DNA from: Pseudomonadota bacterium | Lineage (GTDB): Bacteria > Pseudomonadota > Gammaproteobacteria > Burkholderiales > Burkholderiaceae_C | Assembly: GCA_030535425.1 (NCBI GenBank) | Contig: JAUNHQ010000001.1 | Location: 1 to 64,000 of the forward strand | DNA: 64,000 nucleotides | Direction: 5' to 3' | Shown: in pieces, positions 29,225-39,396 of the stretch | Numbering within the stretch: the stretch's first letter is position 1 | Layout of the letters: each line of letters starts with the position of its first letter | Translations under genes and position numbers: made by a program | The notes under the pieces: generated by a model | Seen by the model: only the letters and a program-made list of their open reading frames with translations | The model's database searches: none | Told to the model about the DNA's origin: nothing

Positions 29225-32095
29225 CTAACCCGTGTTGCGCAGCCCTGCCGCAATGCCGTTGATGGCGATGTGGATGCCGCGTTGCAGGCGCTCGTCGGTG
29301 TCGCCCGCGCGGTAGCGGCGGATCAGCTCGATTTGCAGGTGATGCAGCGGGTCGATGTAGGGAAAGCGGTGGCGGATGGAGCGGGCCAGGGCCGGGTTGG
29401 CGGCCAGGCGCTCGGTTTCGCCGGTGATCCATTGCAGCGCCTGCACCGTGCGCTGCCATTCGGCTTCGATGGCGGCCAGCACGCGCTGGCGCAGCCGGGT
29501 GTCGGGCACCAAGCTGGCGTAGCGGCGCGCCAGGCCCAGGTCGCTTTTGGCCATGACCATGTCCACGTTGGACAGCAGCACGTTGAAAAACGGCCACTGG
29601 CGGTACATGGCTTGCAGCAGCGCGCGGCGCTGGCGGGCTTGCGCCGGTGGGTTGCCCGCGCCTTCGTCGGCCCCGTTGACGAACGCGGTCACAGCGCTGC
29701 CCAGGCCGTACCAGCCGGGCAAGGTGGCGCGGCACTGGCCCCAGCTGAAGGTCCAGGGAATGGCGCGCAGGTCTTCGATGCGCCCCAGGCTGCGGCGTGA
29801 AGCGGGGCGCGAGCCGATGTGCAGCTGCGTGATTTCGCGCAGCGGTGTGGCGTTGAGAAAGTAATCGACAAAGCCCGGGGTTTCATACACCAGCGCGCGG
29901 TAGGCGCGCAGGCTGCTGTCTGACAGCTGCTGCGCGGCTTGCAAAAAGGCTTCGGGCACAGCGGCAGCGGCGGGCTGCAAGCTGGCTTGCAGCGTGGCGG
30001 CCACCAGGGTTTCCAGGTTGCGGCGGCCAATGTCGGGGTTGGCGTACTTGGCGCCTATGACTTCGCCTTGCTCGGTCAGGCGGATTTGCCCACGCACGGT
30101 GCCGGGCGGCTGCGCCAGAATGGCCTGGTGGCTGGGGCCGCCGCCCCGGCCCACGGTGCCGCCGCGCCCGTGAAATAGGCGCAGGCGAATGGGGGGGCGG
30201 CCTGCGCGCCTGGCCGCGCGGGCCATGCCGTCAAACAGCTCAGCCAGCGCCACTTCGGTGCGGTACAGCTCCCAGTTGCTGGCCAGCAGGCCGCCGTCTT
30301 TGTTGCTGTCGGAGTAGCCCAGCATGATTTCCTGCACGCCGCCGGCGGCCACCAGGGCTTGGATGCCGTCCAGGGCATAAAAGGCGCGCATCACTTCGGC
30401 GGCGCGGCGCAAGTCGTCGATGGTTTCAAACAAGGGCACCACGATCAGGCCGGCGCGCGCGCCTTCGGCGCCCAGCCGGCCTTGCAGCAGACCGGCTTCT
30501 TTTTGCAGCAGCAGCGCTTCCAGCAGGTCGCTGACGTTTTCGGTGTGGCTGACGATGCTGTGGGCAATGGCCCTGGGGCCAAAGCGCTGGCGCAGGGCGC
30601 GCGCGGTGTCCAGCACCGCCAGCTCGCCCAGGGTGTCGGGGCTGTAAGCCGCGTGGGGCACGCGCAGGGGGCGCGCGTCTTGCAGCATGCGCAGCAGCAG
30701 GGCGCAGCGGGCGGGTTCGGGCAGGCGGGCGTAATCGGGCTCGATGCCGGCAGCGGCCAGCAGCTCGGCCACGGCGCTGGCGTGCTGGTCAGAGTTTTGG
30801 CGCAAGTCCACCGTGGCCAGGTGAAAGCCAAACACGCGCACGGCCCGGCGCAGGCGCGCTAGCCGCCCAGCCGCCAGGGCGTGCAGCCCGTGCGCTTGCA
30901 GGGAGTCGGCCATGACTTGCAGCTCATCCAGCAAGGCCTGGGCGCTGGCGTAGGGCGCGGCGGTGTGGGCGCTGGCGCCACCGGCGGGGGGCTGGCCCGT
31001 AAGCTCGGCCCGCGTGGACGCCAGCCGCGCCAGCATGCCCGCCAGCGCGCGGCGGTAGGGCTCGTCTTGCCGGTGCAGGCTGGCTTCGGGCGAGGCGTCG
31101 GCCAGCGCCTGCATGGGCGCCGTCACGGGCACCAGCATGCCCGACAGCGACAGCTCGCCATCCAGCGCCCGCACTTCGTCCATGTAATGCGTCAGCGCCA
31201 CGTCGGCCTGCATGTGCAGCGCCTCTTGCAGGGTCTGCGCCGTCACGTTGGGGTTGCCGTCGCGGTCGCCGCCCATCCAATGGCCCATGCGCAAAAAGTC
31301 GGCCACCGGCAGGCCTGGCAGTGCCTGCTCCAGGCGGTCGTACAAGGCCGGAATCTCTTGCAAAAAGGTAGCGGGGTAATAGCGCAGGGCGTTTTCGATC
31401 TCGTCGCGCACCGTCAGCCGGCTGGTGCGCAGCAAGCGGGTGTGCCACAGCTGCAAGATGCACGCGCGCATTTGCGCCGCATTGGCATCCAGCTCGCGTT
31501 GCAGCGCCTGCTGCCAGGCCGCTTGCTGCGCCGCATCCAGCCCCGCAGGGCAGGTGCGCTCGCGCAGCGTGTCGCGCTCGGCCAGCAAGTGGGTGATGCG
31601 CCGCTCGGCCAGCAAGATGCTGCTGCGCTGCACCTCGGTGGGGTGCGCCGTGAGCACGGGCGACACGCAAGCGTCTTGCAGCAAGCGCGCCATGGCGCGG
31701 GTGCCCACGCCCGCCGCGCGCAGCTGCTGCACCGCCCAGGGCAAGCCGCCGCTGTGCACATGCCCCATGCGCTCGTGCTGCAAGCGGCGGCGCACGTGGT
31801 GCCGGTCTTCGGCCAGATTGGCCAGGTGGCTGAAATAGGTAAAGGCGCGAATCACGCTGACGGCCTGCGCCGTGCTCAGGCGCTTGAGCACCGCCGTCAA
31901 ACGCTGCTGCACGCGCGCATCCTGCTGGTGGCGAAAGGCCACGCTCAAGCGGCGGATGCGCTCAACCAGTTGAAAGATGGGCCGCCCCTCTTGCTCTTGA
32001 ATCACCTCACCCAGCAGGCGGCCCAGCAGGTGAATATCGTCTTGCAAAGGCGCTGCCACGGCAGGGGCGGCGCGGGCATGAGAGCGTGGCGGCAT
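29225..32095 (-). CDS. ppc: Phosphoenolpyruvate carboxylase Ppc
   Basis: Adds bicarbonate to phosphoenolpyruvate to give oxaloacetate, refilling the TCA cycle. The 956-aa product has the conserved [49 protein letters not shown] and the C-terminal RNTG. ATG 32095 ([11 protein letters not shown]) is chosen as giving the usual length; the frame is open further upstream to a TTG at 32197. No clear ribosome site is seen. It stands alone between the cbb and xox regions. Confidence 0.95.
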   Translation of the reverse strand: MPPRSHARAAPAVAAPLQDDIHLLGRLLGEVIQEQEGRPIFQLVERIRRLSVAFRHQQDARVQQRLTAVLKRLSTAQAVSVIRAFTYFSHLANLAEDRHHVRRRLQHERMGHVHSGGLPWAVQQLRAAGVGTRAMARLLQDACVSPVLTAHPTEVQRSSILLAERRITHLLAERDTLRERTCPAGLDAAQQAAWQQALQRELDANAAQMRACILQLWHTRLLRTSRLTVRDEIENALRYYPATFLQEIPALYDRLEQALPGLPVADFLRMGHWMGGDRDGNPNVTAQTLQEALHMQADVALTHYMDEVRALDGELSLSGMLVPVTAPMQALADASPEASLHRQDEPYRRALAGMLARLASTRAELTGQPPAGGASAHTAAPYASAQALLDELQVMADSLQAHGLHALAAGRLARLRRAVRVFGFHLATVDLRQNSDQHASAVAELLAAAGIEPDYARLPEPARCALLLRMLQDARPLRVPHAAYSPDTLGELAVLDTARALRQRFGPRAIAHSIVSHTENVSDLLEALLLQKEAGLLQGRLGAEGARAGLIVVPLFETIDDLRRAAEVMRAFYALDGIQALVAAGGVQEIMLGYSDSNKDGGLLASNWELYRTEVALAELFDGMARAARRAGRPPIRLRLFHGRGGTVGRGGGPSHQAILAQPPGTVRGQIRLTEQGEVIGAKYANPDIGRRNLETLVAATLQASLQPAAAAVPEAFLQAAQQLSDSSLRAYRALVYETPGFVDYFLNATPLREITQLHIGSRPASRRSLGRIEDLRAIPWTFSWGQCRATLPGWYGLGSAVTAFVNGADEGAGNPPAQARQRRALLQAMYRQWPFFNVLLSNVDMVMAKSDLGLARRYASLVPDTRLRQRVLAAIEAEWQRTVQALQWITGETERLAANPALARSIRHRFPYIDPLHHLQIELIRRYRAGDTDERLQRGIHIAINGIAAGLRNTG

Positions 32096-32248
32096 GTGAT
32101 GTGAGCAGGGCTTGAAAGAGGCTGGAGCCTTGCGCGGGCCGCCCCCGGCAAACAGCAGACCAAACAGCAGGCGTTTCCCCTCTGGCAGCTGGCGCAAAGC
32201 CAGGGAAACTCCTTAGTCACAAAACTGCCCCGGAGTATAGCATTCACC

Positions 32249-32268
32249 CTGCTTTACAGCTGCTTTAC
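32249..32268. promoter_or_regulatory. Direct repeat upstream of xoxF
   Basis: CTGCTTTAC occurs at 32249-32257 and 32260-32268, an 11-bp period, about 105 bases upstream of xoxF. It may be a regulator site. A hairpin (agcgccgc/gcggcgct) near 32317-32340 follows in the leader. The 277-bp ppc-xoxF gap otherwise shows no gene. Confidence 0.4.
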
Positions 32269-32372
32269 GGTCGGATTGGGCCGGTCTGAAAGCAGCACAG
32301 GTGCCACAAGCGCCGCCGGGCAAGCGGCGCTGGTTTGGCACCCCGGTTCCCTAGCCACGAGAGGAGACGACA

Positions 32373-34199
32373 GTGACGACAACATCCAGATTCAGCAAAA
32401 CACGCATCGCACGCGGCGCGGCCCTGGCCGCGCTGGCGCTGCCCGCCTTGGCCCTGGCCAACGCCGACCTTGAAAAGCACATCGCCAACAGCAAGAACTG
32501 GGCAATGCAGGCAGGCGACATGGCCAACCAGCGCCACAGCAAGCTCAAGCAAATCAACAAGAGCAATGTGGGCAAGATGCAGGTGGCCTGGATGTTCTCC
32601 ACTGGCGTGCTGCGCGGGCACGAAGGCTCGCCCCTGGTGATCGACGGCGTGATGTACCTGCACTCGCCCTTCCCCAACAAGGTGTTTGCGCTGGATCTGG
32701 ACACGCAAAAAATCCTGTGGAAATACGAGCCCAAGCAAGACAGTGCCGTGATCGCCCAAATGTGTTGCGACACGGTGTACCGCGGCTTGGCCTATGCCGA
32801 AGGCAAGATCGTGCTGCAGCAAGCCGACTCCAACCTGGTGGCGCTGGACGCCAAGACCGGCAAGGTGGTGTGGTCGGTCAAGAACGGCGACCCCAAGCTG
32901 GGCGCGGTCAACACCAACGCCCCGCACATCTTCAAAGACAAGGTCATCACCGGCATCTCCGGCGGCGAATGGGGCGTGCGCGGCTATCTGACCGCCTATG
33001 ACCTGAAAACCGGCAAGCAGGTCTGGCGCGGCTACTCCATGGGCCCGGATGCCGACATGCTGATGGATCCGCAAAAAACCACCACCTGGACGGACGGCGC
33101 CGTCAAACCCGTGGGGCCCAACTCGTCCCTCAAGACCTGGAAGGACGACCAATGGAAAATTGGCGGCGGCACCACCTGGGGCTGGTACAGCTACGACAAG
33201 GCTTTGAACGCCGTGTTCTACGGCACCGGCAACCCTTCCACCTGGAACCCCTCGCAGCGCCCGGGTGACAACAAGTGGTCCATGTCCATCTGGTCGCGCG
33301 ACGTGGACACGGGCAAGGTGAACTGGGTCTACCAGATGACGCCCCACGACGAATGGGACTATGACGGCATCAACGAGATGATCCTGGCCGACATCAACGT
33401 CAAGGGCAAGCCCACCAAGGCGCTGGTGCACTTTGACCGCAACGGCTTTGCCTACACGCTGGACCGCACCAACGGCGCCTTGCTGGTGGCTGAAAAATAC
33501 GACCCCACCGTGAACTGGGCCACCCACGTGGACATGAAGACCGGCCGCCCCCAAGTGGTGGAAAAGTACTCCACCGCGAAGGCTGGGCCTGACGTGAACG
33601 TCAAGGGCATCTGCCCCGCCGCCCTGGGCACCAAGAACCAGCAACCGGCCTCCTTCGACCCCGAAACCAAGCTCTTTTACGTGCCCACCAACCACGTGTG
33701 CATGGACTACGAGCCTTTCGAGGTGGAGTACACCGCAGGCCAGCCTTACGTGGGTGCCACGCTGTCCATGTTCCCGGCCCTCAACAGCCACGGCGGCCTG
33801 GGCAACTTCATCACCTGGGACGCAGGCACGGGCAAGATCGTGCAATCCGTCAAGGAGAAGTTCTCCGTCTGGTCGGGCGCGCTCACCACGGCCGGCGGCA
33901 TCGCCTGCTACGGCACGCTGGAGGGTTTCCTCAAGTGCGTGGACAAGAACGACATCACCAAAGAGCTGTTCAAGTTCAAGAACCCCTCGGGCGTGATCGG
34001 CAACGTCTTCACCTACGAACACAAGGGCAAGCAGTACATCGGCGTGTTCTCCGGCATTGGCGGCTGGGCCGGCATTGGCCTGGCGGGCGGCCTGCACGGT
34101 GAAAACGACGGCCTGGGTGCCGTGGGCGGTTACCGCGAACTGGGTGACTACACCGACCTGGGCGGCACGCTGACCATCTTTGCCCTGCCTGGCGCATAA
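32373..34199 (+). CDS. xoxF: Lanthanide-type methanol dehydrogenase XoxF
   Basis: Periplasmic PQQ quinoprotein oxidising methanol (and often formaldehyde), passing electrons to cytochrome XoxG. The 608-aa precursor has a signal peptide (cleavage near [12 protein letters not shown]), a vicinal disulfide C131-C132, metal ligands E199, N287 and catalytic D329 in [12 protein letters not shown], and D331 two residues on. That extra Asp marks lanthanide-dependent enzymes; calcium MxaF has Ala there. The start is GTG 32373 with GAGAGGA upstream. A long hairpin separates it from xoxG; no mxaI-type small subunit gene is present. Confidence 0.97.
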   Translation: MTTTSRFSKTRIARGAALAALALPALALANADLEKHIANSKNWAMQAGDMANQRHSKLKQINKSNVGKMQVAWMFSTGVLRGHEGSPLVIDGVMYLHSPFPNKVFALDLDTQKILWKYEPKQDSAVIAQMCCDTVYRGLAYAEGKIVLQQADSNLVALDAKTGKVVWSVKNGDPKLGAVNTNAPHIFKDKVITGISGGEWGVRGYLTAYDLKTGKQVWRGYSMGPDADMLMDPQKTTTWTDGAVKPVGPNSSLKTWKDDQWKIGGGTTWGWYSYDKALNAVFYGTGNPSTWNPSQRPGDNKWSMSIWSRDVDTGKVNWVYQMTPHDEWDYDGINEMILADINVKGKPTKALVHFDRNGFAYTLDRTNGALLVAEKYDPTVNWATHVDMKTGRPQVVEKYSTAKAGPDVNVKGICPAALGTKNQQPASFDPETKLFYVPTNHVCMDYEPFEVEYTAGQPYVGATLSMFPALNSHGGLGNFITWDAGTGKIVQSVKEKFSVWSGALTTAGGIACYGTLEGFLKCVDKNDITKELFKFKNPSGVIGNVFTYEHKGKQYIGVFSGIGGWAGIGLAGGLHGENDGLGAVGGYRELGDYTDLGGTLTIFALPGA

Positions 34200-34204
34200 C
34201 CGCC

Positions 34205-34251
34205 TTGCGCATTGCGGCGAGGTTTTTCTAACGATTCGCCGCAATGCGCAA
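34205..34251 (+). terminator. Strong hairpin between xoxF and xoxG
   Basis: Perfect 16-bp stem: arms 34205-34220 (TTGCGCATTGCGGCGA) and 34236-34251, loop 15 nt, beginning 5 bases after the xoxF stop. A second 7-bp hairpin (AAAACCC/GGGTTTT, 34251-34269) follows. T-rich tails are weak, so partial termination or 3'-end protection of xoxF mRNA is likely. Confidence 0.7.
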
Positions 34252-34310
34252 AAACCCCAACAGGGTTTTCTATATTGCCTTTGTTTTTCCCACTCAGCGA
34301 AAATTGCACC

Positions 34311-34697
34311 ATGAAAAAGCTTTTTATTTCTGCTGCCCTGATGCTGTCGTTTTGCCATGCCGTGCATGCGAACGAGGAAAAAACCTACAAAGTCGAAGAA
34401 GGTTATAAAGTCGATTCATTCACCATGGCCGGCTTTCGCGCGTGGCGTGCAGGTGCTTGCGACCGCTGTCATGGCGCCAACCAGGAGGGCATGGTGGGCC
34501 CTTCGTTGATCGAAAGCCTGAAAAAACTGTCCAAGGAAGAATTTGTCACTGTGATTCGTGATGGCCGCTTGGACAAAGGCATGCAAAGCTTTGGCAACAG
34601 CAAGGTGGTCATGGGCAATATTGACCAGCTGTATGCCTATTTGAAAGGCCGCTCGGACGGCGCCATTACCCGTGCCCGGGTTGAGGAAATCAAATAA
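34311..34697 (+). CDS. xoxG: Cytochrome c XoxG (electron acceptor of XoxF)
   Basis: A 128-aa secreted c-type cytochrome with a signal peptide (MKKLFISAALMLSFCHAVHA) and one haem site C50-D-R-C53-H54; M91 in DKGMQSFG is the likely axial ligand. It should accept electrons from XoxF, as for cytochromes encoded next to xoxF in methylotrophs. The ATG at 34311 has no strong ribosome site. Its AT content is higher than that of its neighbours. Confidence 0.9.
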   Translation: MKKLFISAALMLSFCHAVHANEEKTYKVEEGYKVDSFTMAGFRAWRAGACDRCHGANQEGMVGPSLIESLKKLSKEEFVTVIRDGRLDKGMQSFGNSKVVMGNIDQLYAYLKGRSDGAITRARVEEIK

Positions 34698-34749
34698 ATA
34701 ACAAGATTTTTGATTTTCTGAAAAGGTATTGAGATTTATCGGTCATCTT

Positions 34750-35625
34750 ATGCGAATCATGTGTTTTGTGGGTTGCCTGGCGGCCATGGCGGCAGCTGGT
34801 GTGGTACAGGCGCAAGCCCCCGCCGCTGCTGCGGATCAGGCCTCTGCGGCGATGGCGCAAGCCCCTTCACGCAAAGCCTTGCGCGTTTGTCATGACCCGA
34901 ACAACATGCCTTTTTCCAATGCGGCGGGCCAGGGCATTGAAAACAAGCTGGCCGAGTTGATGGGGCAGTCGCTGGGTTTGCCCGTCACCTACTATGCGTT
35001 CCCGCAGCGCATGAATTTCATCCGCAATACCTTGCGCCATAAGGTGCCGGGCCAGGACTACCCCTGCGACATCGTGATGGCCATCCCCGTTTCCGATGGT
35101 CCGGTGGCCGTGACCCAGCCTTACTACCGCTCTAGCTATGCCCTGGTGGTGCCCCAGGGGCGGGGCTGGGACGACGTGCAGTCGGCCAGCGATCTGGCGG
35201 CGCTGCCCGCCGAGCGCAAGCAGCGCCTGCGCATCGGCCTGATGGACAAGACCCCCGTGTCCGCTTGGCTGGCCAAGCACGGGCTGGTGGATCAGGGGGT
35301 GCCGCTGCTGCTGCAAAACGCCGACCCTGAGGCCTACCCCAGCCGTATGCTGCAAGACCAGCTGGCATCGGGGCAGGTGGACATGCTCATGGCCTGGGGG
35401 CCGGTGGCGGGCCATCTGGCCAAAAACAGCGCACTGGGCCCGCTCAAGGTGATTCCTATGGCGTCCGAGCCGGGTGTGACGCTGGACTTTGCCATTGCCA
35501 TGGGCGTGCGCCGGGGCGAGCCGGAATGGAAAAACCAGGTCGAGCAGTGGCTGGCCAGCCACCGCCCGCAAATCAAGGCGGTTTTGCAAGATTTTGGCGT
35601 GCCGCTGCTGGAAGATAAACCTTAA
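34750..35625 (+). CDS. xoxJ: XoxJ/MxaJ-like periplasmic binding protein
   Basis: A 291-aa secreted solute-binding-like protein (signal end near VVQAQA) with ALRVCHDPNNMPFSNAAGQGIENKLAELMGQSLG and PCDIVMAIPVSDGPVAVTQPYYRSSYALVV, the pattern of quinoprotein dehydrogenase-associated binding proteins (TIGR03871 type). XoxJ is thought to help mature or activate XoxF. The start is uncertain: ATG 34750 fits the signal peptide, while a TTG at 34729 has AAGG too close to it. Confidence 0.88.
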   Translation: MRIMCFVGCLAAMAAAGVVQAQAPAAAADQASAAMAQAPSRKALRVCHDPNNMPFSNAAGQGIENKLAELMGQSLGLPVTYYAFPQRMNFIRNTLRHKVPGQDYPCDIVMAIPVSDGPVAVTQPYYRSSYALVVPQGRGWDDVQSASDLAALPAERKQRLRIGLMDKTPVSAWLAKHGLVDQGVPLLLQNADPEAYPSRMLQDQLASGQVDMLMAWGPVAGHLAKNSALGPLKVIPMASEPGVTLDFAIAMGVRRGEPEWKNQVEQWLASHRPQIKAVLQDFGVPLLEDKP

Positions 35626-35648
35626 AAATCTGCTGATTCGATTCAAAG

Positions 35649-36431
35649 ATGTTGAAATTTTCTGCGGTCTTGATGGGGGTAGCTGCAATTTCTGGCGCCA
35701 TGACACTGGCCCATGCCCAGGAACCGAATCCGCAGGCCAAGCCTTCATCAGCCGCAGCCAGCGCTGCTTCGCCAAGCGCATCAAACGATTATTCCCAGGC
35801 TGAAATCCTGCTGCTCATGACCGATCAAATGGCAGGGCAAAAGCCTGGCACCCAGCTCACCTACCATTTCAAGCGGGAAGGCCGGCTGGAAAAGCCCTTG
35901 CAAGCTTCCATTCCTTTGCGCGTCAGCGCCTTGCCCGATGGCGCTTGCTGCACCGCGCAGGCGGATTTTGTGGTGGCAGGGCAAAAGCTGGATCTGCCCA
36001 GCATCGAAAAGCCCCAGGGCAACCCCATCACGCTGTATTTTCTGGAACGCGACATCCGCGAAATGAACCGCTTTACCAAGGGTTCGGCACGGTATTTTCA
36101 AAAGCGCATCCGCATGGCCTTGTACCAAGCGGCCACGGTGCGCGAGGTGACCTTTACCTACCAGGGCAAGCCGGTGCGCGGTCAGGAAATTGTGATTTAC
36201 CCCTACCGCGACGATCCCAACAGCGCCCGCTTCGAGGACTGGTTGCAAAAGCAATACCGCTTCGTGCTTTCTGCGGCCGTGCCGGGCCAGGTGGCGACCA
36301 TCAGCACCCGCACCGAGGGCGCGCCGGGCCAGCCCCTGATGCACGCGGAGCAATTGCTGCTCGACGGCGTGGCGCTGGAAGGCGCCGCGCCTGCGGCGGC
36401 TTCTTCATCATCCCCTGCGGCAGGAGCTTGA
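35649..36431 (+). CDS. Uncharacterised secreted protein of the xox cluster
   Basis: A 260-aa protein with a signal peptide (cleavage near LAHAQ-EPN) and low-complexity Ala/Ser/Pro stretches at both ends. The core (about 47-240) looks mostly beta, with a vicinal cysteine pair C100-C101 and a segment ending QEIVIYPYRDDPNSARFEDWLQKQYRFVLS. I do not recognise a family. Being between xoxJ and the SoxYZ-like carrier, with 23 bp and 8 bp to its neighbours, it probably belongs to the same transcript and may serve XoxF assembly or electron transfer. Confidence 0.75.
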   Translation: MLKFSAVLMGVAAISGAMTLAHAQEPNPQAKPSSAAASAASPSASNDYSQAEILLLMTDQMAGQKPGTQLTYHFKREGRLEKPLQASIPLRVSALPDGACCTAQADFVVAGQKLDLPSIEKPQGNPITLYFLERDIREMNRFTKGSARYFQKRIRMALYQAATVREVTFTYQGKPVRGQEIVIYPYRDDPNSARFEDWLQKQYRFVLSAAVPGQVATISTRTEGAPGQPLMHAEQLLLDGVALEGAAPAAASSSSPAAGA

Positions 36432-36439
36432 AACACGTC

Positions 36440-36790
36440 ATGCAGCGCAAGGCATTGATTTCACTGGGTCTGATGGCTGCCTTGTCGGGCGGCGCCAACG
36501 TGCACGCCAACGACTTTCCCACGCTGGAGCGCGTCAACTACGTGCTCGAATGCATGAACGAGCATCGGGGCCAGGACTCCGCCCTGGCGGCCAAGTGCTC
36601 CTGCGCGCTGGACCGCGTGGCCGAGCAGATGAGCCACGATGAGTTCGTCGTGCTCAGCACCCATGCCAAGGGCGCCAGCATCAGCGGCGAGCGCGGCGCG
36701 ATCTTCCGCGACAACGACGACATTCAGAAAGACGCACGCCGCTGGCGCGCCTTGCAGGCCGAAGTCAAGAAAGCCTGCTTCATCCGTTAG
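36440..36790 (+). CDS. Small secreted four-cysteine protein of the xox cluster
   Basis: A 116-aa protein with a signal peptide (cleavage near VHA-NDF). The mature part is helical with four cysteines, C38, C53, C55 and C113, the middle pair in KCSCALDRVAEQMSHDEFV, so two disulfides or a small metal site are possible. Similar proteins are, to my memory, seen beside xoxF genes without known function. The ATG has GGAG 13 bases upstream, which is far. Confidence 0.75.
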   Translation: MQRKALISLGLMAALSGGANVHANDFPTLERVNYVLECMNEHRGQDSALAAKCSCALDRVAEQMSHDEFVVLSTHAKGASISGERGAIFRDNDDIQKDARRWRALQAEVKKACFIR

Positions 36791-36833
36791 CTGCCGAAGT
36801 ATTCGCATCTTGGATTTGCAGGAGCTTCGCACC

Positions 36834-37745
36834 ATGTCCACCCGCCTGCCCTTGCCTTCCCGCCCTTTGCATGCGTCCGATGCACTGGCGCGCCGGCAAT
36901 GGCTGCGCGCGGCAACGGCGGTCACCGGTGCGGCCTGGCTGCTCAGCCCCGGTGCCCACGCCCAGGCGCTGAATGATTTGTTCGATGGCCAAGGCGACCC
37001 TGACCAAAGCCCCCGCTGGCGCATGCTGCACGACAAGCACTTTGGCGCGCGGCCCGTCAACCCTGCGCCACTGGGCAGCTTGTCGCTGCAAGTGCCTGCC
37101 CGCGCCGCCGATCCGGCCTTTGTGCCCGTGGTCGTGCGCAGCACCGGCGTTGCAGACGCGATCCGCCGCCTGACGCTGGTGGTGGACGAAAACCCTTCGC
37201 CCGTGGCGGCCATCATCGATTTTCCCGAAGGCGGTGCGCTGCCCGAGTTCGAAACCCGCATGCGGGTAGACGCCTACTCCTTCGTGCGTGCCGTGGCCGA
37301 AACCCGCAGCGGCCAGCTGTTGGCCAGTGCGCGCTATGTCAAGGCCTCGGGCGGCTGCGCCGCGCCCGGGCCGACCGACGCCGAAAGCCTGGCCCACATG
37401 GGGCGCATGCACTTTCAGGCCGATGGCCCTGCCACGCCGGGGCAGCCTTTGCGCGTGACCTGGCGCATCAGTCACCCCAACCATTCCGGTCTGGCGCGTG
37501 ATCAGCTCACGCTGCACCACATTCCCGCGCATTTCGTGCGGCAGCTGCGGCTGTACCAGGGGCAGCGCCTGCTGCTGCTGGCTGACCTGGACTTTGCCCT
37601 CAGCGAAAACCCCAGCTTGCGCTTTGCCTTCGTGCCCCAAGGCACGGACGACGTGCGCGCCGAAGTCGAAGACAGCCAAGGCCAGCGCTTTAGCGGCGGC
37701 ACGCCGCTGGCCGCCCTGCTTCAGGGCCAAGGCGGTGCCGCATGA
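36834..37745 (+). CDS. Quinoprotein-associated SoxYZ-like carrier
   Basis: A 303-aa protein with a twin-arginine-like signal (ARRQWLRAATAVTGAAWLL, cleavage near GAHAQ-ALN) followed by a SoxY-like and a SoxZ-like beta domain fused in one chain (TIGR04557 type). The SoxY-like half ends with GGC at residue 175, the place where SoxY carries its substrate on a cysteine; the SoxZ-like half begins near residue 190. ATG 36834 has GGAG 9 bases upstream. Its stop overlaps the propeller start (ATGA). The cargo is unknown. Confidence 0.88.
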   Translation: MSTRLPLPSRPLHASDALARRQWLRAATAVTGAAWLLSPGAHAQALNDLFDGQGDPDQSPRWRMLHDKHFGARPVNPAPLGSLSLQVPARAADPAFVPVVVRSTGVADAIRRLTLVVDENPSPVAAIIDFPEGGALPEFETRMRVDAYSFVRAVAETRSGQLLASARYVKASGGCAAPGPTDAESLAHMGRMHFQADGPATPGQPLRVTWRISHPNHSGLARDQLTLHHIPAHFVRQLRLYQGQRLLLLADLDFALSENPSLRFAFVPQGTDDVRAEVEDSQGQRFSGGTPLAALLQGQGGAA

Positions 37746-38728
37746 TGCGGCGGCGCGCTTGGCTGGGCAGCGCACTGGCGGGCGCCGCAGCGGCGGCCTG
37801 GGGTGCAGCCCCCAGCGCCCCGGCCCAGGCTGGCGCAGGCCCCTTGGCCTACATCACCAACCAAGGCAGCCACAACGTCAGTGTGCTGGACGTGCGTGCC
37901 GCGCGCGTGCTGACCACCATTGCCGTGGGCAAAGAGCCTGCGGGCGTGGTGGCCGTGCCTGCCCGGCGTGAAGTGTTCGTGGCCAATGCGGGGGCCGGCA
38001 CGCTGAGCGTGATCGACGCGCGCGTGCAGGCCGTGGTGGCTGAAATCTCCGTCGGCGCCGGCGGCGCGGTGGGTATCGATGCCAGCGCTGACGGGCGCTG
38101 GGTGTACGTGGCCGACTGGTTTGGCGCGCAGTTGCTGACGGTATCTGCCGCACAGCGGCGCATTCAGCAGCGCACCCCCTTGGGCCCTGCCCCTGCGGGG
38201 GTGGCTGCCGACGGCGCGCTGGTCTGGGTGGCCGAGCGCGACGACAACCGCGTGGCCCTGCTCGATCCACAGGCGGGCCGCGTGCTGGCGCGCGTTGCCG
38301 TGGGCGAGCACCCTTTCGGCCTGCTGCTCGACGCCCCGCGCCAGCGCCTTTACGTGCTCAACGTCTACAGCAACGATGTGAGCGTGATCGACACCACCCG
38401 CCGCCGCGTCACGGCCACCTTGCCCTGCGGCGAATCGCCCTATGGCGCGGCGCTGGCCGATGGCGGACAGCGCCTGTACGTCACCAACCAGCGCGGCGAC
38501 AGCCTGAGCGTGTGGCAGGCCGGCAGCCTCAAGCCCCTGCCTGGTATTGACGGCCTGGGCTACCCCGAAGGCATTGCCGCCACCGGCGACACGCTGGTGG
38601 CCGTCAATTGGATGGATGACGACGCCAGCCTGATGGACGCGCGCACCGGCGCCGAGCGCGTGCGCGTGCCGGTGGGCAAAAACCCGCGCGCCTTCGGGCA
38701 CTTCATCCTGCCCCCGCCAAAAGGCTGA
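37742..38728 (+). CDS. YVTN-type beta-propeller protein of the xox cluster
   Basis: A 328-aa secreted protein: signal peptide (MRRRAWLGSALAGAAAAAWG, a twin-arginine-like start) and repeated blades (LAYITNQGSHNVSVLDVRAARV; EVFVANAGAGTLSVIDARVQAV; RLYVLNVYSNDVSVIDTTRRRV; RLYVTNQRGDSLSVW). Translationally coupled to the SoxYZ-like gene, which suggests the two proteins work together. Same fold and length as the protein at 13885, but the sequences differ clearly, so they are not recent duplicates. Confidence 0.88.
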   Translation: MMRRRAWLGSALAGAAAAAWGAAPSAPAQAGAGPLAYITNQGSHNVSVLDVRAARVLTTIAVGKEPAGVVAVPARREVFVANAGAGTLSVIDARVQAVVAEISVGAGGAVGIDASADGRWVYVADWFGAQLLTVSAAQRRIQQRTPLGPAPAGVAADGALVWVAERDDNRVALLDPQAGRVLARVAVGEHPFGLLLDAPRQRLYVLNVYSNDVSVIDTTRRRVTATLPCGESPYGAALADGGQRLYVTNQRGDSLSVWQAGSLKPLPGIDGLGYPEGIAATGDTLVAVNWMDDDASLMDARTGAERVRVPVGKNPRAFGHFILPPPKG

Positions 38729-38785
38729 AGGCGCCGCGCCTGTTTTTCAATCGAGATGAATGTCAGTCAGAAAGGAGTAACAACA

Positions 38786-39346
38786 ATGACGACACACCTG
38801 AGCTCGCGTTTCCTGCCCACCCGCCGCTGGGCGCTGCTGGCCTCGGCCCTGGCGCTGGCCGTGGGTACAGCCGCCCACGCGCACGGCCCCACCCGGCAAA
38901 AGGTCGAAGATGCGACCACCATCCAGGCGCCCGCCGCCAAGGTGTGGGCGCTGATCAAGGACGTGGACGCACTGAAAACCTGGTACCCCAACCTCGAATC
39001 GGCCAGCGCCAGCGATGGCGCGAAAAAAGGTTCCGTGCGCACCCTCAAGCTCAAGGGTGGGGGTGAGTTGGTGGAAACCATCCAGACCGCAGACGATGAA
39101 GGCATGCGCCTGAGCCTGCGCGCCAAAGACGGCGGCGCGCTGCCGGTCAGCAACTACACCTCGCACCTCAAGGTCACCGCCGACGGCGACAACCAGTCCA
39201 AGGTCGAATGGCGCGGCGCCTTCTATCGCGGCTATCCCAACAACGATCCGCCGCCCGACCAAAACGACGAGGCCGCCATCAAAGCCGTTTCCGAGCTGTA
39301 CAAGGCCGGCCTGGCCAACCTGAAAAAGCAGGCCGAAGCCAAGTAA
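38786..39346 (+). CDS. SRPBCC-fold secreted protein, MxaD-like
   Basis: A 186-aa protein with a signal peptide (cleavage near TAAHA-HGP) and a START/SRPBCC domain: VEDATTIQAPAAKVWALIKDVDALKTWYPNLESA and GGGELVETIQTADDEGMRLS. MxaD, in the classic methanol oxidation cluster, has this fold and speeds MxaF-cytochrome electron transfer. ATG 38786 is chosen over 38756 because AAAGGAG lies 8 bases before it. Likely co-transcribed with the genes around it. Confidence 0.85.
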   Translation: MTTHLSSRFLPTRRWALLASALALAVGTAAHAHGPTRQKVEDATTIQAPAAKVWALIKDVDALKTWYPNLESASASDGAKKGSVRTLKLKGGGELVETIQTADDEGMRLSLRAKDGGALPVSNYTSHLKVTADGDNQSKVEWRGAFYRGYPNNDPPPDQNDEAAIKAVSELYKAGLANLKKQAEAK

Positions 39347-39396
39347 ACCCACTGCTGCGGTCTTGGCCCTCAGCCCCAGGTCTGAAAGCACGCCCC

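Noticed and set aside
32373..34199. XoxF considered as calcium-type MxaF or an ethanol dehydrogenase
   Set aside because: The Asp two residues after the catalytic Asp, and XoxG/XoxJ-type neighbours without a small subunit gene, favour the lanthanide-type methanol enzyme.
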